64,000 nucleotides of DNA. Source: Zygaena filipendulae. Lineage: Eukaryota > Arthropoda > Insecta > Lepidoptera > Zygaenidae. The DNA is taken from positions 10,192,001-10,256,000 of the forward strand of contig OU015664.1 in assembly GCA_907165275.2 (NCBI GenBank). The letters are read 5' to 3'. Each line of letters starts with the position of its first letter. The stretch's first letter is position 1. Below, in pieces: positions 1 through 10,672 of the stretch. The translations under genes and the position numbers were made by a program. The notes under the pieces were generated by a model, which saw nothing but the letters and a program-made list of their open reading frames with translations, did no database searches and had not been told where the DNA came from.

Positions 1-458
1 AATACAATAGGTACCTATCTGCAACTAAAAATATAAAATTGCTATAATAATAAATAAATATAAAAAAAATATTTTCAAAATATTGATCAAATTCTGGCAC
101 TAGTTATAAACGGAAAAATTGTATTATCTTTTTTTTTTAATTTGAAGTGAGGTTGCCTTGAAAAGATTGCCGCTTTTTGCTCTGCCTTTTCTTTTATTTG
201 TCCTAGTTTTACTATCTCTTTTGGGGCAATAAAGTAGGTATATTTGAATTTGTGAATACTATACTTAATATGTATGTACGTATGTACTAAAACTAGTAAC
301 TCTCTTAGTAGGTATATAGAATGTGTAAGGAAATATACCCATACTTTACCCTGCCCATAACTGTTAGTCGTTTCTGAATGGTCGCTGAAAGGGTTAACAT
401 TTGCGGGCAGTAGGTAATAATTTTTTACTACCAGTCATAACTTAATTTTATTTGTGCA

Positions 459-530
459 CTAGCTGATGTCTGCGGTTTCGCTCGCATCAATCTAAGGGTT
501 CCCTCGGGAATTACGGCATAAAAGTAGGTA
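459..530 (-). mobile_element. Helitron-like copy, 3' end only
   Basis: CTAG end at 459-462, degenerate hairpin, then the GGGTTCCCTCGGGAATT core. Confidence 0.5.
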
Positions 531-589
531 TCGTGTGTGTTAATTAAGAACATTTTTTTTTTACTGTGAACTAGCAAGGCGTTTGACCA

Positions 590-772
590 CAGCTCATCTC
601 ATATTAAGTAAGTGTGGTCGAAGATTGTAAACACGCCTAGCCTGAAATGGTAAATGGCTTGGAAGACCTGAACACACCGTTAAGGGCTCGACGACAGATT
701 TTCAACTAAAAGGTGGTGGCTAGGCAGCCGGGCACTAGAAAGTGCCCTGCCACCATGCTATGGTTTTCTCAT
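590..772 (-). mobile_element. retroposon 3' end fragment, diverged
   Basis: Shares GAACACACCGTTA, CGACAGATTT and GGCACTAGAAAGTGCCCTGC with the 41.3 and 45.4 kb copies; no A tail. A further fragment of the same type is at 41660-41780. Confidence 0.5.
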
Positions 773-2252
773 GAACAAATTCGTTTAGCCGTTTATCCGT
801 ACTAATTAAGTGATATTCAAAGATCTTTACGATCACAAACACCATTTTCTTTTATGTCATTCATAGCACTCTATGAATATTATATCTAATTATGCAAAGC
901 GCTTTGTATTAAGAGAGGAAATAGGTAAAATTTATTACATTAACATTAAGTCATACAGGTACATTAAGTCGCTCAACATTTCAAAAGATAATAATAATAT
1001 ATTATAGTCCTACACTAACATGGTCTATTCTCCCCGAAACTTTTCACACTAACTAAATGCATATAAGATGACTTTCAAAATAAGCTTACACCTGCACTGG
1101 GAGCCGTCTCAATCTAATCTAGCATGCAGTTAGAGACCTATATAGTACGTATATAAGGTACGCTTCCAGTCCACATCTACGTACCGAATACTGTGTAGGA
1201 CAGTGCCACCGTTCGAGTCTCTCGCATGTAATACTTATTGTGTATCACTTAGTTTGTGACTGTCTGGAAGGGGGGCTGTCGATGTTTTTCTTTTATTTTG
1301 TCATCGATGAATTATATTTAAGGGAAAAAAATTTTGGAAAGAATATTGATTATAAAAAGAACTATTGATACAATTTTATTAAAATTAACATGAAAATAAA
1401 AAGTTTTATTTATTAAAATTTGTAATATTCATGCGAAAAATTTGTAATTTAACAATGAAAGTCACTCACAATATATAGATCTTTTCGTTACTAACTTAGT
1501 TATTGCTTATAATATAGTAGAAGCTATCTACACAACACTATAAACTCATATACGTAGGTACACTCAAAAGTAAATAATTCTTGTTTATTTTATCATATTG
1601 GCTGGAAAGTTGATTTTTTACTACTTTAATTTTAAATATAATATTTTTCAAGTTTTTTGTATAAATTAAAGATAAGTTGCGTTACCGGAACTTTTACTAA
1701 AAAGAGTGGTAACGAAGGTTCTTTTTCTTCATCGTCATAGAGAAATCTTGTGGTTTGAAACGGTCACTAGCCGCATGTCTAGATAGTTTTAGACATGACA
1801 TAATTATACGTGTATCAAAGCAACATTTTAGAGTAGGCATTTTACTAGTGAGGCAGCTGTCATTGAAATCCCTCCCCGGGGATCCGCGCCCAAAATAAAT
1901 TCCACTCACTTCCAAAACATTCATTCGGTCGATAGTTAAGTTACACAATTCACATCACTAAAGTCAGTCCTCTACGAACACAGTAAATTTAGAAAGGTAC
2001 AATTATGTCTTTGGAGAGGTATCATACTACATAGAGTTCTGGTCTTCCATAGGGTTCTGTAGCATAAGCACCGCATAATCAGCCTGTTTAATGATCTCAC
2101 TGCTGGGAAAGCGGCCTATCGTCGCTGCGCGTGCGAATCCGCGTAAGACCAACTTGTAAGACCGCGTATTTGCTTAACTAAATAAAAAAAACTAAATAAA
2201 ATCTCAAATTGTGATCACGATTATAAAATCTAAGCATAATCCATACTAAATG

Positions 2253-2448
2253 TATACTAAATTCGTAAGTGAGTTTGTTTGTTTGTTACGCTTTCACGCC
2301 TTAATGGGTCAACTGATCGTCATGAAATTTTGCATACACGTTTTCAGGGGTACAGAAAAGGACATAAGGTACTTTTTATCCCGGAATTCTTAAAAAAATC
2401 TGCGGGTTCTTAAAAAATTTAGTGGGTGAAACCGCAGGGAACAGCTAG
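2253..2448 (+). mobile_element. Helitron-like copy, subfamily S1
   Basis: Internal GTTACGCTTTCACGCCTTAA, core TTTTTATCCCGGAATTC, end ACAGCTAG|T. Confidence 0.65.
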
Positions 2449-3384
2449 TTTAGTATATTAAAACCATTGTTATATGGTTCATGCACTGACAAACAAAAAA
2501 AATGTCTAAATGTACCTATTTAATTCGCAAATAATTCGTATTACTAACAATAGTCTATAAGAAAGGATGTTACAAACAGAATTGATCCATGTCGATGGTC
2601 GATTAAATGAAATTTATTAATTTATTATAAAACAGTGAGAAAGAAGTGAAAAACTTGAGAGGGGCTATAATAAAATAAATTTTTCCTTAAATGTTTTATT
2701 TGTCTATTTGTCTCTTAACACTTATTTCCGAAACCACTGATAGGATTTTCATGCGGCTTTCACAGGGAGATTAAGCTAAGTTTGGAGCAACACAGGTTTT
2801 ATTTCATCGAACTTGGACGTCGGTAAAAAAGATCATCGCCAATTTTGATTGTGAGCCTACGTTGATATAGCATGAACAATTTTTTGAAACAAGCAAGTCG
2901 ATAACATCTCGACCAGATATGAAAACAAAATCAAAAAGAATAAAATGAATAACTTTTGGTATATTTCACTTGTAGTTAGAAATGCTGTGTATTTTTCAAT
3001 TCGAGAAAAAATCATAATTTTTCAGTTATTTTCAAACAAAGGACCACACTTGTTTTGGGACTAAATCCGTTCGAATCAAGAGTCACATAAGTTACAAAAG
3101 TAAAACGCTTTGACCACGTACAAGATATAAAATGGGTTGGATCGTATTTATATCTTACGACTTAAAAGCAATTTTTATTACGACACGCTATTTTTATAGG
3201 TTGATCCTTCTGGCTCTTGGCTGTTGGTTTAGTTTGCGATTTTACACTTACAAAATACAATGATTTTAACATAAAATAAATATGAAAAATGATTTTTTTT
3301 ATTATTTACATACTTATCCCTCAGTCAAGGTACATAGGTATATGCGTATATGCGTGAGTCCGCGTGTACGAGTGTGCGTGAATA

Positions 3385-3403
3385 TGTGTGTGTGTGTGTG
3401 TGT
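3385..3403. repeat. (TG)n microsatellite
   Basis: Nine to ten TG units in a purine-pyrimidine alternating stretch. Confidence 0.8.
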
Positions 3404-3524
3404 GATAATATAAATCTAAATAAATATTTTGGAGTATAACTCATCCCATGTATTTAGTAAGAGTTATATATTGTTATGTATTGTTGTATAAGGACGCTAT
3501 TTGTCACCATTGAAGAAAAAACAA

Positions 3525-3850
3525 TGGGCATGTTGACTAATTTTTATTTTTTAGTCCGTCTTGTAGATTATTAAAAAATATTGGACACGTATTTTTTATT
3601 TTTTTACGTAATCAAAAAATAACGGCGATATATTGAGTTGAAATTTCGCGTGACGTCACTATTCCGACAGTTTGTATGGCTGTTTTGCGGTTAGTGACGT
3701 CACGACCTCCTCATCCTAAACTTTAATGCGCTTTATCTCTGTATATTTTAATTTATTTAAATAAGCAAAAAATACGTGTCTATTGTTTTTTTATTTTCTA
3801 ACTGACGGACTAATTAGAATTTTGATTTTCAATAGTAGTCCACATCCCTA
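3525..3850 (+). mobile_element. CRE-bearing MITE, copy A
   Basis: Starts GGGCATGTTGACTA and ends TAGTCCACATCCC. The ends are long imperfect inverted repeats sharing TTAGTCCGTC and GACACGTATTTTTT. It contains two GTGACGTCAC palindromes, at 3650-3659 and 3694-3703. Confidence 0.7.
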
Positions 3851-3922
3851 TTGAATAAACTTTTATTATACACTTTGTGTTGATGATTTTTTTTCTTGCT
3901 TCGAATCTTATTTCTATCAGTA

Positions 3923-4132
3923 GGTAGGTTGCCTACCGAAAATGTCGTATGGAATAAAGAAAGTGTCAAACAATTTCAGTTAGCAAAAAGTGTGGAAAAT
4001 GGAAAGAGTACGATAAATTTAACCACTCCCAGAGCTAATTGGAAAGCCAACATAATAAATCAGCGGCCACTCGCGTTGGAGCCAGAGACCGTGCAAAAAC
4101 AATCGCCGACCACTCTAAACGAAGCCCCGTGA
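3923..4132 (+). CDS. candidate terminal exon of an unidentified gene
   Basis: An open frame follows a pyrimidine-rich tract and candidate acceptors (CTATCAG at about 3916-3922; TAGGTAG just downstream). It encodes a polar, protein-like sequence (LPTENVVWNKESVKQFQLAK at the start, PETVQKQSPTTLNEAP at the end) with stop TGA at 4130-4132. AATAAA occurs about 30 nt after the stop, as expected of a last exon. I do not recognise the family. The CRE-bearing MITE copy at 3525-3850 ends only about 70 bp upstream, so it would lie in the preceding intron. The 5' exons would be upstream or outside the window. Confidence 0.35.
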   Translation, partial: GRLPTENVVWNKESVKQFQLAKSVENGKSTINLTTPRANWKANIINQRPLALEPETVQKQSPTTLNEAP

Positions 4133-4367
4133 CTTTTGGCAAACACAGCAACGATTTCTAATAAAACGAACTTCTCGAATTCCAATTTACCCACTGTGTA
4201 TCTTAAATTCAAAATTTAAAATTCAAAATTGAAATATGCCTTACTTGTAGAGTGAAACCAGGGTAGTTGCCACACTTTTTTAAAATCATGTTCAAAATTC
4301 AAAAATTTTTATTTGTAAAACTGACATGTCTTTGGTTCTTTATTTACTTTATGAAATATAAAAACAC

Positions 4368-4547
4368 TTGCTGTGCCCCGCGGTTTCACCCGCGTTAATT
4401 TTGAAATTCCGGGATGAAAAGTACCCTATGTCCTTTTCTGTACCCAACGTGTATGCAAAATTTCATGATGATCGGTTGAGCCGTCTAGGCGTGAAAGCGT
4501 AACAGACAGGCAGATAGAGTTACTTTTGCATTTATAATATTAGTAGT
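4368..4547 (-). mobile_element. Helitron-like copy S1
   Basis: Hairpin CCGCGGTTTCACCCGCG at the start; ends TTTATAATATTAGTA. The terminal CTAG is lost. Confidence 0.65.
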
Positions 4548-4550
4548 ATG

Positions 4551-4626
4551 TCAGGGGTACATAGGGTACTTTTTATCCCGCAATCCCCGCGGGAACTACG
4601 AAATTACTGCGGGTGAAACTGCAAAG
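4551..4626 (+). mobile_element. Helitron-like 3' fragment
   Basis: TTTTTATCCCGCAATCCCCGC through GCGGGTGAAACTGC. It abuts the reversed copy before it. Confidence 0.5.
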
Positions 4627-4877
4627 TTTTACAAACAACTTTCTAATTTCATTTTTAGTAAAAAAAAACCTTTTACTCAATGAGATATTATTTTTTAAAA
4701 TAAAATGTTGTATTGTATAATAATTATATTTGTTTTTATTTATTACTGTATTTTTTTTGTACTTTTTTATATTTTTATTTTACCTTGTAGGTCATTTGTA
4801 GGTACTTACAGTGTTTTAATAATTATATCAAATGACAAAGAAACTTAAAGCGATCAAATTGAAACGTAACTAAATCT

Positions 4878-5104
4878 AATATATATAAATCACGTGTCAC
4901 GTTGTTTGTCCGCGATGGACTCCGAAACTACTGAACGGATTTTGATAAAATTTTGTAACCATTCATAAAATGGTCCAACTTAAAAGATAGGATAGTTTTT
5001 ATCCCGGAATTCCTTCGGGAACTGAAGGACATAGAGTACTTTTTTCCCGCAACCTCCGCGGGAACTCCGAAATTACCGCGGATGAAATCGCGGAGGACAG
5101 CTAG
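4878..5104 (+). mobile_element. Helitron-like copy, subfamily S3
   Basis: 5' half AAATCACGTGTCACGTTG and GTCCGCGATGGACTCC; end CTAG at 5101-5104. The hairpin reads CCGCGGATGAAATCGCGG. Confidence 0.7.
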
Positions 5105-5412
5105 TATTATATAATATGGACATCGGACAGAAGATTAACTGTAATTTTTTTTTTTATTAGATACATTTTTTTGTCAAATTGCTTGAGCCAGAATACAACG
5201 CAGTTTCTGCTGGAGAATAAATAAGTTAGTCGTTCATTGCATCGGTCTGGTGCGCGCGGTTGACCACAAAGTTAAAACTAAGGACACACTTGGGGGGCGA
5301 ATACGCGAGAGTTAGGGTTGGGGGTTGCGTAATATCCACTGCAATACAGTGATGTGCGAAGATAATGTGAATTCTAGTTGCGATGTGGTATTTTTTTCAA
5401 AATATATACCTA

Positions 5413-5902
5413 CAGCTTGCTGATCCCCGTGGTTTTACCCGCGGTAACTTCAGAGTTCCCCCTTTATGTCCTTCTCTGTACCTCTGACAACGTGAATGCA
5501 AAATTTCACGATGATCGGTTGAGCCGTTAAGGTGTGAAAGCGTTACAAACAGATAGACTCGCATTTGCATAATAGTAAGGATTTGTGGAGTTGTAATTTC
5601 TACTTCTTTGTTACGTGCGGACATAAAAAATAAGGTTTACCTAGGTATAAAAGGTAAACAGCCAGGAGACTTTATTCACGGTTTTACAATTATTATGAGC
5701 TAGCTGTGCCCCGCGGTTTTACTCGTGGAAATTTTGGAGATCCCGCAGGAATTCCGGGATAAAAAGTACCCTATATCCTTTTCTGTACCTCTGTCAACGT
5801 GCATGCCAAATTTCATACAAATCCGTTCAGCCGTTTTTGCGTGATTGAGTAACAAACATCCAAACATCCACACTTTTACATTTATAATACATATTAGTAG
5901 GA
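5413..5902 (-). mobile_element. two Helitron-like S1 copies (5413-5581 and 5700-5902)
   Basis: The first lacks CTAG. The second has CTAG at 5700-5703 and ends near ATACATATTAGTAGG. Apparent ORFs here are repeat sequence. Confidence 0.65.
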
Positions 5903-6147
5903 AGTAGGATATGAGCTGAATTGTACTAGAAAAATTATTGAGGTGATATTTTCGCTCTAAAGTAACAAGCTTCAACTATTTAACTATAAACTTTTTATAA
6001 TATCATGTATAAAGGTAATACCACAGTGAATCGAAGTCTAATAAAAGATACAAAAAATAAATAAATTATCTAGAGAAAATATCCAAATCTGCTATCTAAA
6101 AACCATAAATTTTCTTCTTTAACGTGCTTGATGACTAGGTATAAAAA

Positions 6148-6412
6148 TCGATTCTATTTAGTCTTTCTGTTAGATAGTAAAAAAATAATAGGTTATAGAC
6201 ACGTATTTTTTGCTTTTTCGAATTATTGAAAAAATACTTACATATAACGCGACGTCATAACTTAGTATAAAGTGTACCTATACACGGAATTTCAACTCAA
6301 GGTATTGCCGTTATTTTTTGAGTACGTAAAAAAATTGAAAAATTTGGTCCAAAATTTTATATGAATCTACAAGACGGACTAAAAATTCAAATTTAGTCAT
6401 TATGCCCTATAT
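6148..6412 (-). mobile_element. CRE-bearing MITE, diverged copy B
   Basis: Recognisable by GACACGTATTTTTTGC, GCCGTTATTTTTTGA and CTACAAGACGGACTAAAAA near the right end. One site is degraded to GCGACGTCAT and the other is lost. Older than the other copies. Confidence 0.5.
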
Positions 6413-6484
6413 ACTAAAGTAAATAATTATGCATCTATACCTTGATAAGTCTTTTTACATAATATATGCGCAAACATTAAATTT

Positions 6485-6813
6485 CTAGCTCTTCGTCAGA
6501 TCGTAAGCCGCATCAACTCTAGCAATTATCGCTTCATAGTTCCCTAAAGTGCATGCGATAGCCTCATATACAGTGGCACCATACGAATTTCTTATCTACC
6601 CAACACAAGCCAAGCTGGAACACCTGTTACACTTGTTACTATGAACTCTGTCTCCATAACAATAAGGTGTCTTATCTTTAAATAATTTCCACAGTAACCT
6701 AGTTATTTTATACAGGTTTATTGCTACACATTTATATAGTTTGGTCGGAAACTCTTTGGTGTTAGATGAAGAATGTTTTGTTGCATCGTTACCGATTTTC
6801 AAATGCAATTTAC
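6485..6813 (-). pseudogene. broken coding-like stretch, family unknown
   Basis: Three reading frames look protein-like in succession on the minus strand. At the 3' end, 6485-6589 reads NSYGATVYEAIACTLGNYEA and ends in a stop at 6485. Just upstream a second frame starts METEFIVTSVTGVPAWLVLG (ATG at about 6657). A third frame (6596-6808) is Lys/Asn-rich. A few inserted or lost bases near 6590-6600 separate the first two. This may be a decayed gene copy or small exons with short introns. I do not recognise the protein. Confidence 0.3.
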
Positions 6814-6918
6814 CGGTATAAGTAGATAAAATATTGGTATTTATTCAGAACAGTTTGATACATTTTTCATAAAATTTTAGGTGACCATCCTTTATTATCC
6901 TGTGGGAATATTATAATA

Positions 6919-7085
6919 CTAGCTGTTCCCTTCGGTTTCGCCCGCGTTAATTTCGAAGTTACCGCAGGAATTCCGGAGTAAAAAGTACCTTATATCCTCC
7001 TCTATACTTCTGATGACGTATATGCAAAAATTCATGATGATCGGTTAGTAGTTAAAGCGTGAAAGCATAATAAACAAACTCCCAT
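6919..7085 (-). mobile_element. Helitron-like S1 copy
   Basis: CTAG at 6919-6922, hairpin degraded (CTTCGGTTTCGCCCGCG), 5' end missing. Confidence 0.6.
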
Positions 7086-7732
7086 TGTAGTTATGTTTAA
7101 AATGTAAAAAAAATCCAAAAACAATCCGAAAAACCACGCACAGTGAAATTTTTCTTAAGGTTCCCTTATATTTTGTCCCACCAAGAAAGTGTTTGTCCTA
7201 AGGGGGTAAAAAGAGTCAAGCGGTTAGTTAATTACATGAATTATATTGATTAATTAGGCAGATAATTATACAAGGAAGTATACAAAACGCCGTAATTAAC
7301 CCATTAAAATGGATGAAATCCAGATGAATTTCTATAAAAACTAAAGAGAGTCCAACTGCGTATCATTAAAAAGTTGTCAGATAAATCTGTTGTAACATTT
7401 AAATGGCATTTTTACCACTGCGGGAAAGGGACAGTAGATGAGAAAACTCACAAGGAAGCTTCCAAGATTTACGTTGGTACTTCTTTCTGTTAAGCTCTTA
7501 TCTTCTGGCTTGCGTGGCCCGTTTTAAAATGTGTCACACACTGTTTTACGCAACGTATATCTACTGAAATAAAATATTTAAGTGAAAACTCCTCTATCGA
7601 TGCCAGGGCAAAAGAAAAACCTGTTATGCATAAGCGAAACTACAAAAAAAACACTTGAAAGCAATTCGACTACTATAAAATTTGAATACTTACTATTATA
7701 ATATATTCGACTACAACAACTATATTTACGAA

Positions 7733-7905
7733 CTAGCTGTGCCCCGCATGAGTTTCGGAATTCCCGCAGGAACTATTGTTTTCTAAAATAAAAGTAGAGC
7801 CTAAATTACTCCTTATAACATCAGCTGTCTGCCAGTGAAAGTCCCGTCAAAATCGGTCCACCCGTGTCAGAGATTAGCCGGAACAAACAGACAGACTGAG
7901 AGCGA
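7733..7905 (-). mobile_element. Helitron-like copy, subfamily S5
   Basis: CTAG at 7733-7736. The 5' half contains ACATCAGCTGTCTGCCAGTG and GCCGGAACAAACAGACAGAC. Confidence 0.6.
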
Positions 7906-8377
7906 AAAAAAAAAAAATTGCCGTATATACTTTTATATGCATTTAGTGAAAGGATGTTAATTTGGAACTAGAAAACAGATACTTAAATTTTATTTTATGT
8001 AAAGATGTACAGTTGACGCATGTACAAAAAAAAGCACCGTGTGCAAAGAATTAGTTACTATCGCTTCAAAAATTAGTTACTTAGATTTTATTGACATTTT
8101 CGGTCTATCTTGTTCCCAAGGTCTGCCCGCGCTTATTTTTTTGTTATTTATTGTGTGTTGGCGGACCGAGCGAACAGTGTGTCACAATAATCTACGAGAC
8201 TGATTGTTTTCTTGTAATTTCTGCCGCTTTTTGTGAGATATGGGATTTGTGAAACCGTCTGAAATCGTCTTCACTGTTGCTTCGTCTTGTAAGTTGCTTT
8301 TATTATTCATTGTACATTTCTTTTGGGTTTCTTTTTTTTAATGTAGTTCAAATATAAAATGCGTTTCAACAGTAATA

Positions 8378-8577
8378 TCCCTACTAATATTATAAATGCG
8401 AAAGTAACTCTGTCTATCTGTCTGCTACACTTATACGCCTTAGCGGCTCAACCGATCATCATAAAGTTTTGCATACACGTGGCCAGGGGTGCCTATGTAC
8501 ATAAAATGACATAGAGAGTTCTTTGTATCTTGAAATTGCCGCGGGAACTCCCAAATTAATGCAGGTGAAATCGTGTA
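8378..8577 (+). mobile_element. Helitron-like S1 copy next to the Harbinger transposase
   Basis: Starts TCCCTACTAATATTATAAAT; the 3' hairpin is degraded. Ends 23 bp before the transposase stop codon. Confidence 0.65.
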
Positions 8578-8599
8578 AAATTTTTCATAGGTCACGTTA

Positions 8600-9280
8600 T
8601 CAGATATACTCCAGATTTATTACTGGAACGGTTTCATCAACAGCATCATCGTCTATATCAAATTGATCGATTTGTGAATAGTGGGGGACCAACCTCCTTA
8701 AAAAATTGTGTAGAATACAACATGTCAAGACCACAAGATCTATACGATCAATAGATAAATTGATGGGAGTACTAAAAATTTTAAAACGATTCGACATTAT
8801 TCCGAAAACATTTTCGATTACTCTTCTTGCTCGTGACAATCTATAGTTGTATATTTTTCTCTCTTGCGTAAGAGCATGTCTGCCGAATGGCTTTAAAAAG
8901 TCAGGTCTCAAAGCAAATGCTTCATTACCAACAAACACATATGGTAAAGCTGTAGAACTATTCAAAGGCCTCTTCTTATTAGGTATATTGCACTCGTGAT
9001 TAATTAACTTCTCATAAAAGTTAGTTTCTTTTATAGCTCCACCATCTGATATTCTACCATTCATTCCAGTTTCGCACCAAATAATTTCGTAGTTGGCATT
9101 AGCGCAAGCCATGAGAACAACACTAAAAAACTTTTTATAGTTAAAGAAACTGGATCCAGATCCAGCAGGTGGTATGATCCGGACGTGTTTTCCGTCAATA
9201 GCTCCGAGACAGTTAGGAAACTGCCATCTTTCTTCGAATCCTCTTGCGATAACTCTCCACTCTTCTTCTGTTGCAGGTAC
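8600..9280 (-). CDS. PIF/Harbinger transposase, exon 2 (DDE catalytic domain, one acid replaced)
   Basis: C-terminal 226 residues plus stop; with exon 1 the protein is 368 residues, normal for the family. The acceptor is TTGTTGCAG (AG at 9282-9281). The DDE_Tnp_4-type core shows the first Asp in GAIDGKH (about residue 171), the GMNGRISDGG block, YVFVGNEAFALRPDFLKPF, and the last Glu in RRVIENVFG (about residue 298). In the family the second catalytic Asp lies in the GD(S/E)xF motif 35-37 residues before that Glu. Here it reads GNEAF (codon AAT), so this acid is Asn. The frame is otherwise intact. It could be a recently mutated copy, or a source of DNA-binding protein without cleavage activity. 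Confidence 0.88.
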   Translation of the reverse strand, partial: VPATEEEWRVIARGFEERWQFPNCLGAIDGKHVRIIPPAGSGSSFFNYKKFFSVVLMACANANYEIIWCETGMNGRISDGGAIKETNFYEKLINHECNIPNKKRPLNSSTALPYVFVGNEAFALRPDFLKPFGRHALTQERKIYNYRLSRARRVIENVFGIMSNRFKIFSTPINLSIDRIDLVVLTCCILHNFLRRLVPHYSQIDQFDIDDDAVDETVPVINLEYI

Positions 9281-9325
9281 CTGCAACAAAAATAATATTA
9301 TAAATTCTAAATGCTTATTTTTTAG

Positions 9326-9920
9326 GATATCGAGGACTTCACAGGTGTGGAGCCACCTTCGCCTTGCTACTCCCAAAGTAGCACCAGTACAAACATGTCG
9401 AACTACTCAAAAAGAAGCATCCGCCAGAATGCGTCACAGCAAAATAATGAGAGTGCAAAAAAAAAAACTAAAGACAACGGCTACTGAAGTTTTGTCAAAA
9501 ATTTCCGACAGACTAGATGTTCCGAAATCGAAAAAAAAATACAGTGCTTTTGGAGAGCATGTGGCTGAAAAATTGAGAGAGATGGATGAAAGAATGGCTT
9601 TATATTGCCAAAAATTAATAAATGACGCTATATTTCAGGCCGACTGTGGTAACCTAAATTATTCATCACGTATTGTCACCGAGTATCAACACTCACAGGT
9701 CCCACAGTCCCAGCTGCCACAGACCCAACCGCCATCAGCCCAGCAGCCATTGACCCAACCATCACACATTCTAGTATCACCAGTCCAAATGCCTCTCGAA
9801 TCACATGCTACATACAGGGCCACATTATATAACGACAGTAATGAGAATACTATATCTCTGCCTGAAGTCGACGACGACGCAGTTTTGAACAAGTACATAG
9901 AAGCATTACGTAACAAATAA
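9326..9920 (+). pseudogene. MADF/BESS-type Harbinger accessory protein, 3' exon, frameshifted at an A11 tract
   Basis: Harbinger elements carry a second gene for a Myb/MADF-like protein that helps import the transposase and bind DNA. This plus-strand exon, inside the transposase intron region and opposite its 5' edge, matches the C-terminal half of such a protein. Acceptor TTTTTTAG precedes 9326. The first frame reads DIEDFTGVEPPSPCYSQSS and continues, Ser/Asn-rich, up to the A11 run at 9457-9467, where it meets a stop 19 nt later. The frame displaced by one base continues as a BESS-like helix (YSAFGEHVAEKLREM, then QKLINDAIFQ), a Gln/Pro-rich tail and a stop at 9918-9920. A one-base change in the A tract would join the two. 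No N-terminal MADF domain is visible upstream, so the gene is partial here. Confidence 0.6.
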
Positions 9921-10117
9921 CGTATTATGTTACATTAATTAATTGTAATGGGCTACCATAACATACATAAAAATGTGTAATTAATTCTATTTATTGAGTT
10001 TTATTCAACGCCACCTAAGCCTGCGCCAGCTAAGCAAAACCAACTTAGCTTAGTTAAAAAGAAAAAGAATCCTATATCTTATTTGAATGTACAAGCAACA
10101 TAATTAAAAAAAAATGG

Positions 10118-10175
10118 TTGGGTTTAGAAACGTGCTACCTTGTTAGTATGCAGGGTAGCATGTTTCTAAACCCAA
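10118..10175. ncRNA. miRNA-like hairpin inside the transposase intron
   Basis: Two 22-nt arms (10118-10139 and 10154-10175) pair over their full length with a single G:U-type difference, closed by a 14-nt loop. The arms read TTGGGTTTAGAAACG... and its complement. Arm length and loop size resemble a small-RNA precursor, but a small inverted-repeat transposon remnant would look the same. No expression evidence is available. Confidence 0.35.
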
Positions 10176-10246
10176 TATTTTAATTCTATTTAATAATATA
10201 GCTAGCAACTTTAACTGGATTAAAATAATATATTAAAAATACATAC

Positions 10247-10672
10247 CTTCATATAATCCTTCAATACGGTGAGAATTGCTTTACAAGTTTCTGGTATAAT
10301 TACTCCCAAACGTTGTGGAGATATTACAGTTGGAAACTTTAGCTCCTCATAGCTCATTCCTGATGCTAAAAAACGAAGAGTGGCACACAGCCTCTCATGA
10401 GGACTTATTGCTTGTCTCATATTGGTGTCTTGTTTAGTTATAAGTGGGGTGACGAGTTGCAGTAGTTTAAAATATGTAGGCTCGTCCATTCGCAGATAAT
10501 TTCTCCAATCACTTGGCTCCAATGATAGTTCATTTAACAAATTGATGTGTGTGAAAGTGTCCCTTTTCTTCAGCCACTCTTTGCACCACTTTTTTTTTGG
10601 TTTTCTCGTTATTATATGATGAGAAACAACCGCCACACAAAGTAAAAGTTCTTCTTCGGAATCAGAGCTCAT
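10247..10672 (-). CDS. PIF/Harbinger transposase, exon 1 (N-terminal)
   Basis: N-terminal 142 codons of a Harbinger (HARBI1-like) transposase. I place the start at 10672 (MSSDSEEELLL) rather than the in-frame ATG at 10783, because the extra 37 residues are low-quality and the acidic MSSDSEEE start precedes the usual KKWCKEWLKKRD segment. Visible family features are an aromatic/basic helix (KWCKEWLKKRDTFTHINLLNEL), the RMDEPTYFKLL motif and a helix-turn-helix-like region (ISPHERLCATLRFLASGMSYEEL). The exon ends ...LKDYMK at donor AAG|GTATGT (10247/10246). Splicing to 9280 restores the family-typical YMK-VPATEEEW junction in phase 0. Confidence 0.85.

Noticed and set aside
1697..1948. 83-codon minus frame
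   Set aside because: No recognisable domain; composition and lack of splice or polyadenylation context give no support.
9174..9325. N-terminal part of the 248-codon plus-strand frame
   Set aside because: It is antisense to transposase exon 2 and intron; the real exon starts after the acceptor at 9325.
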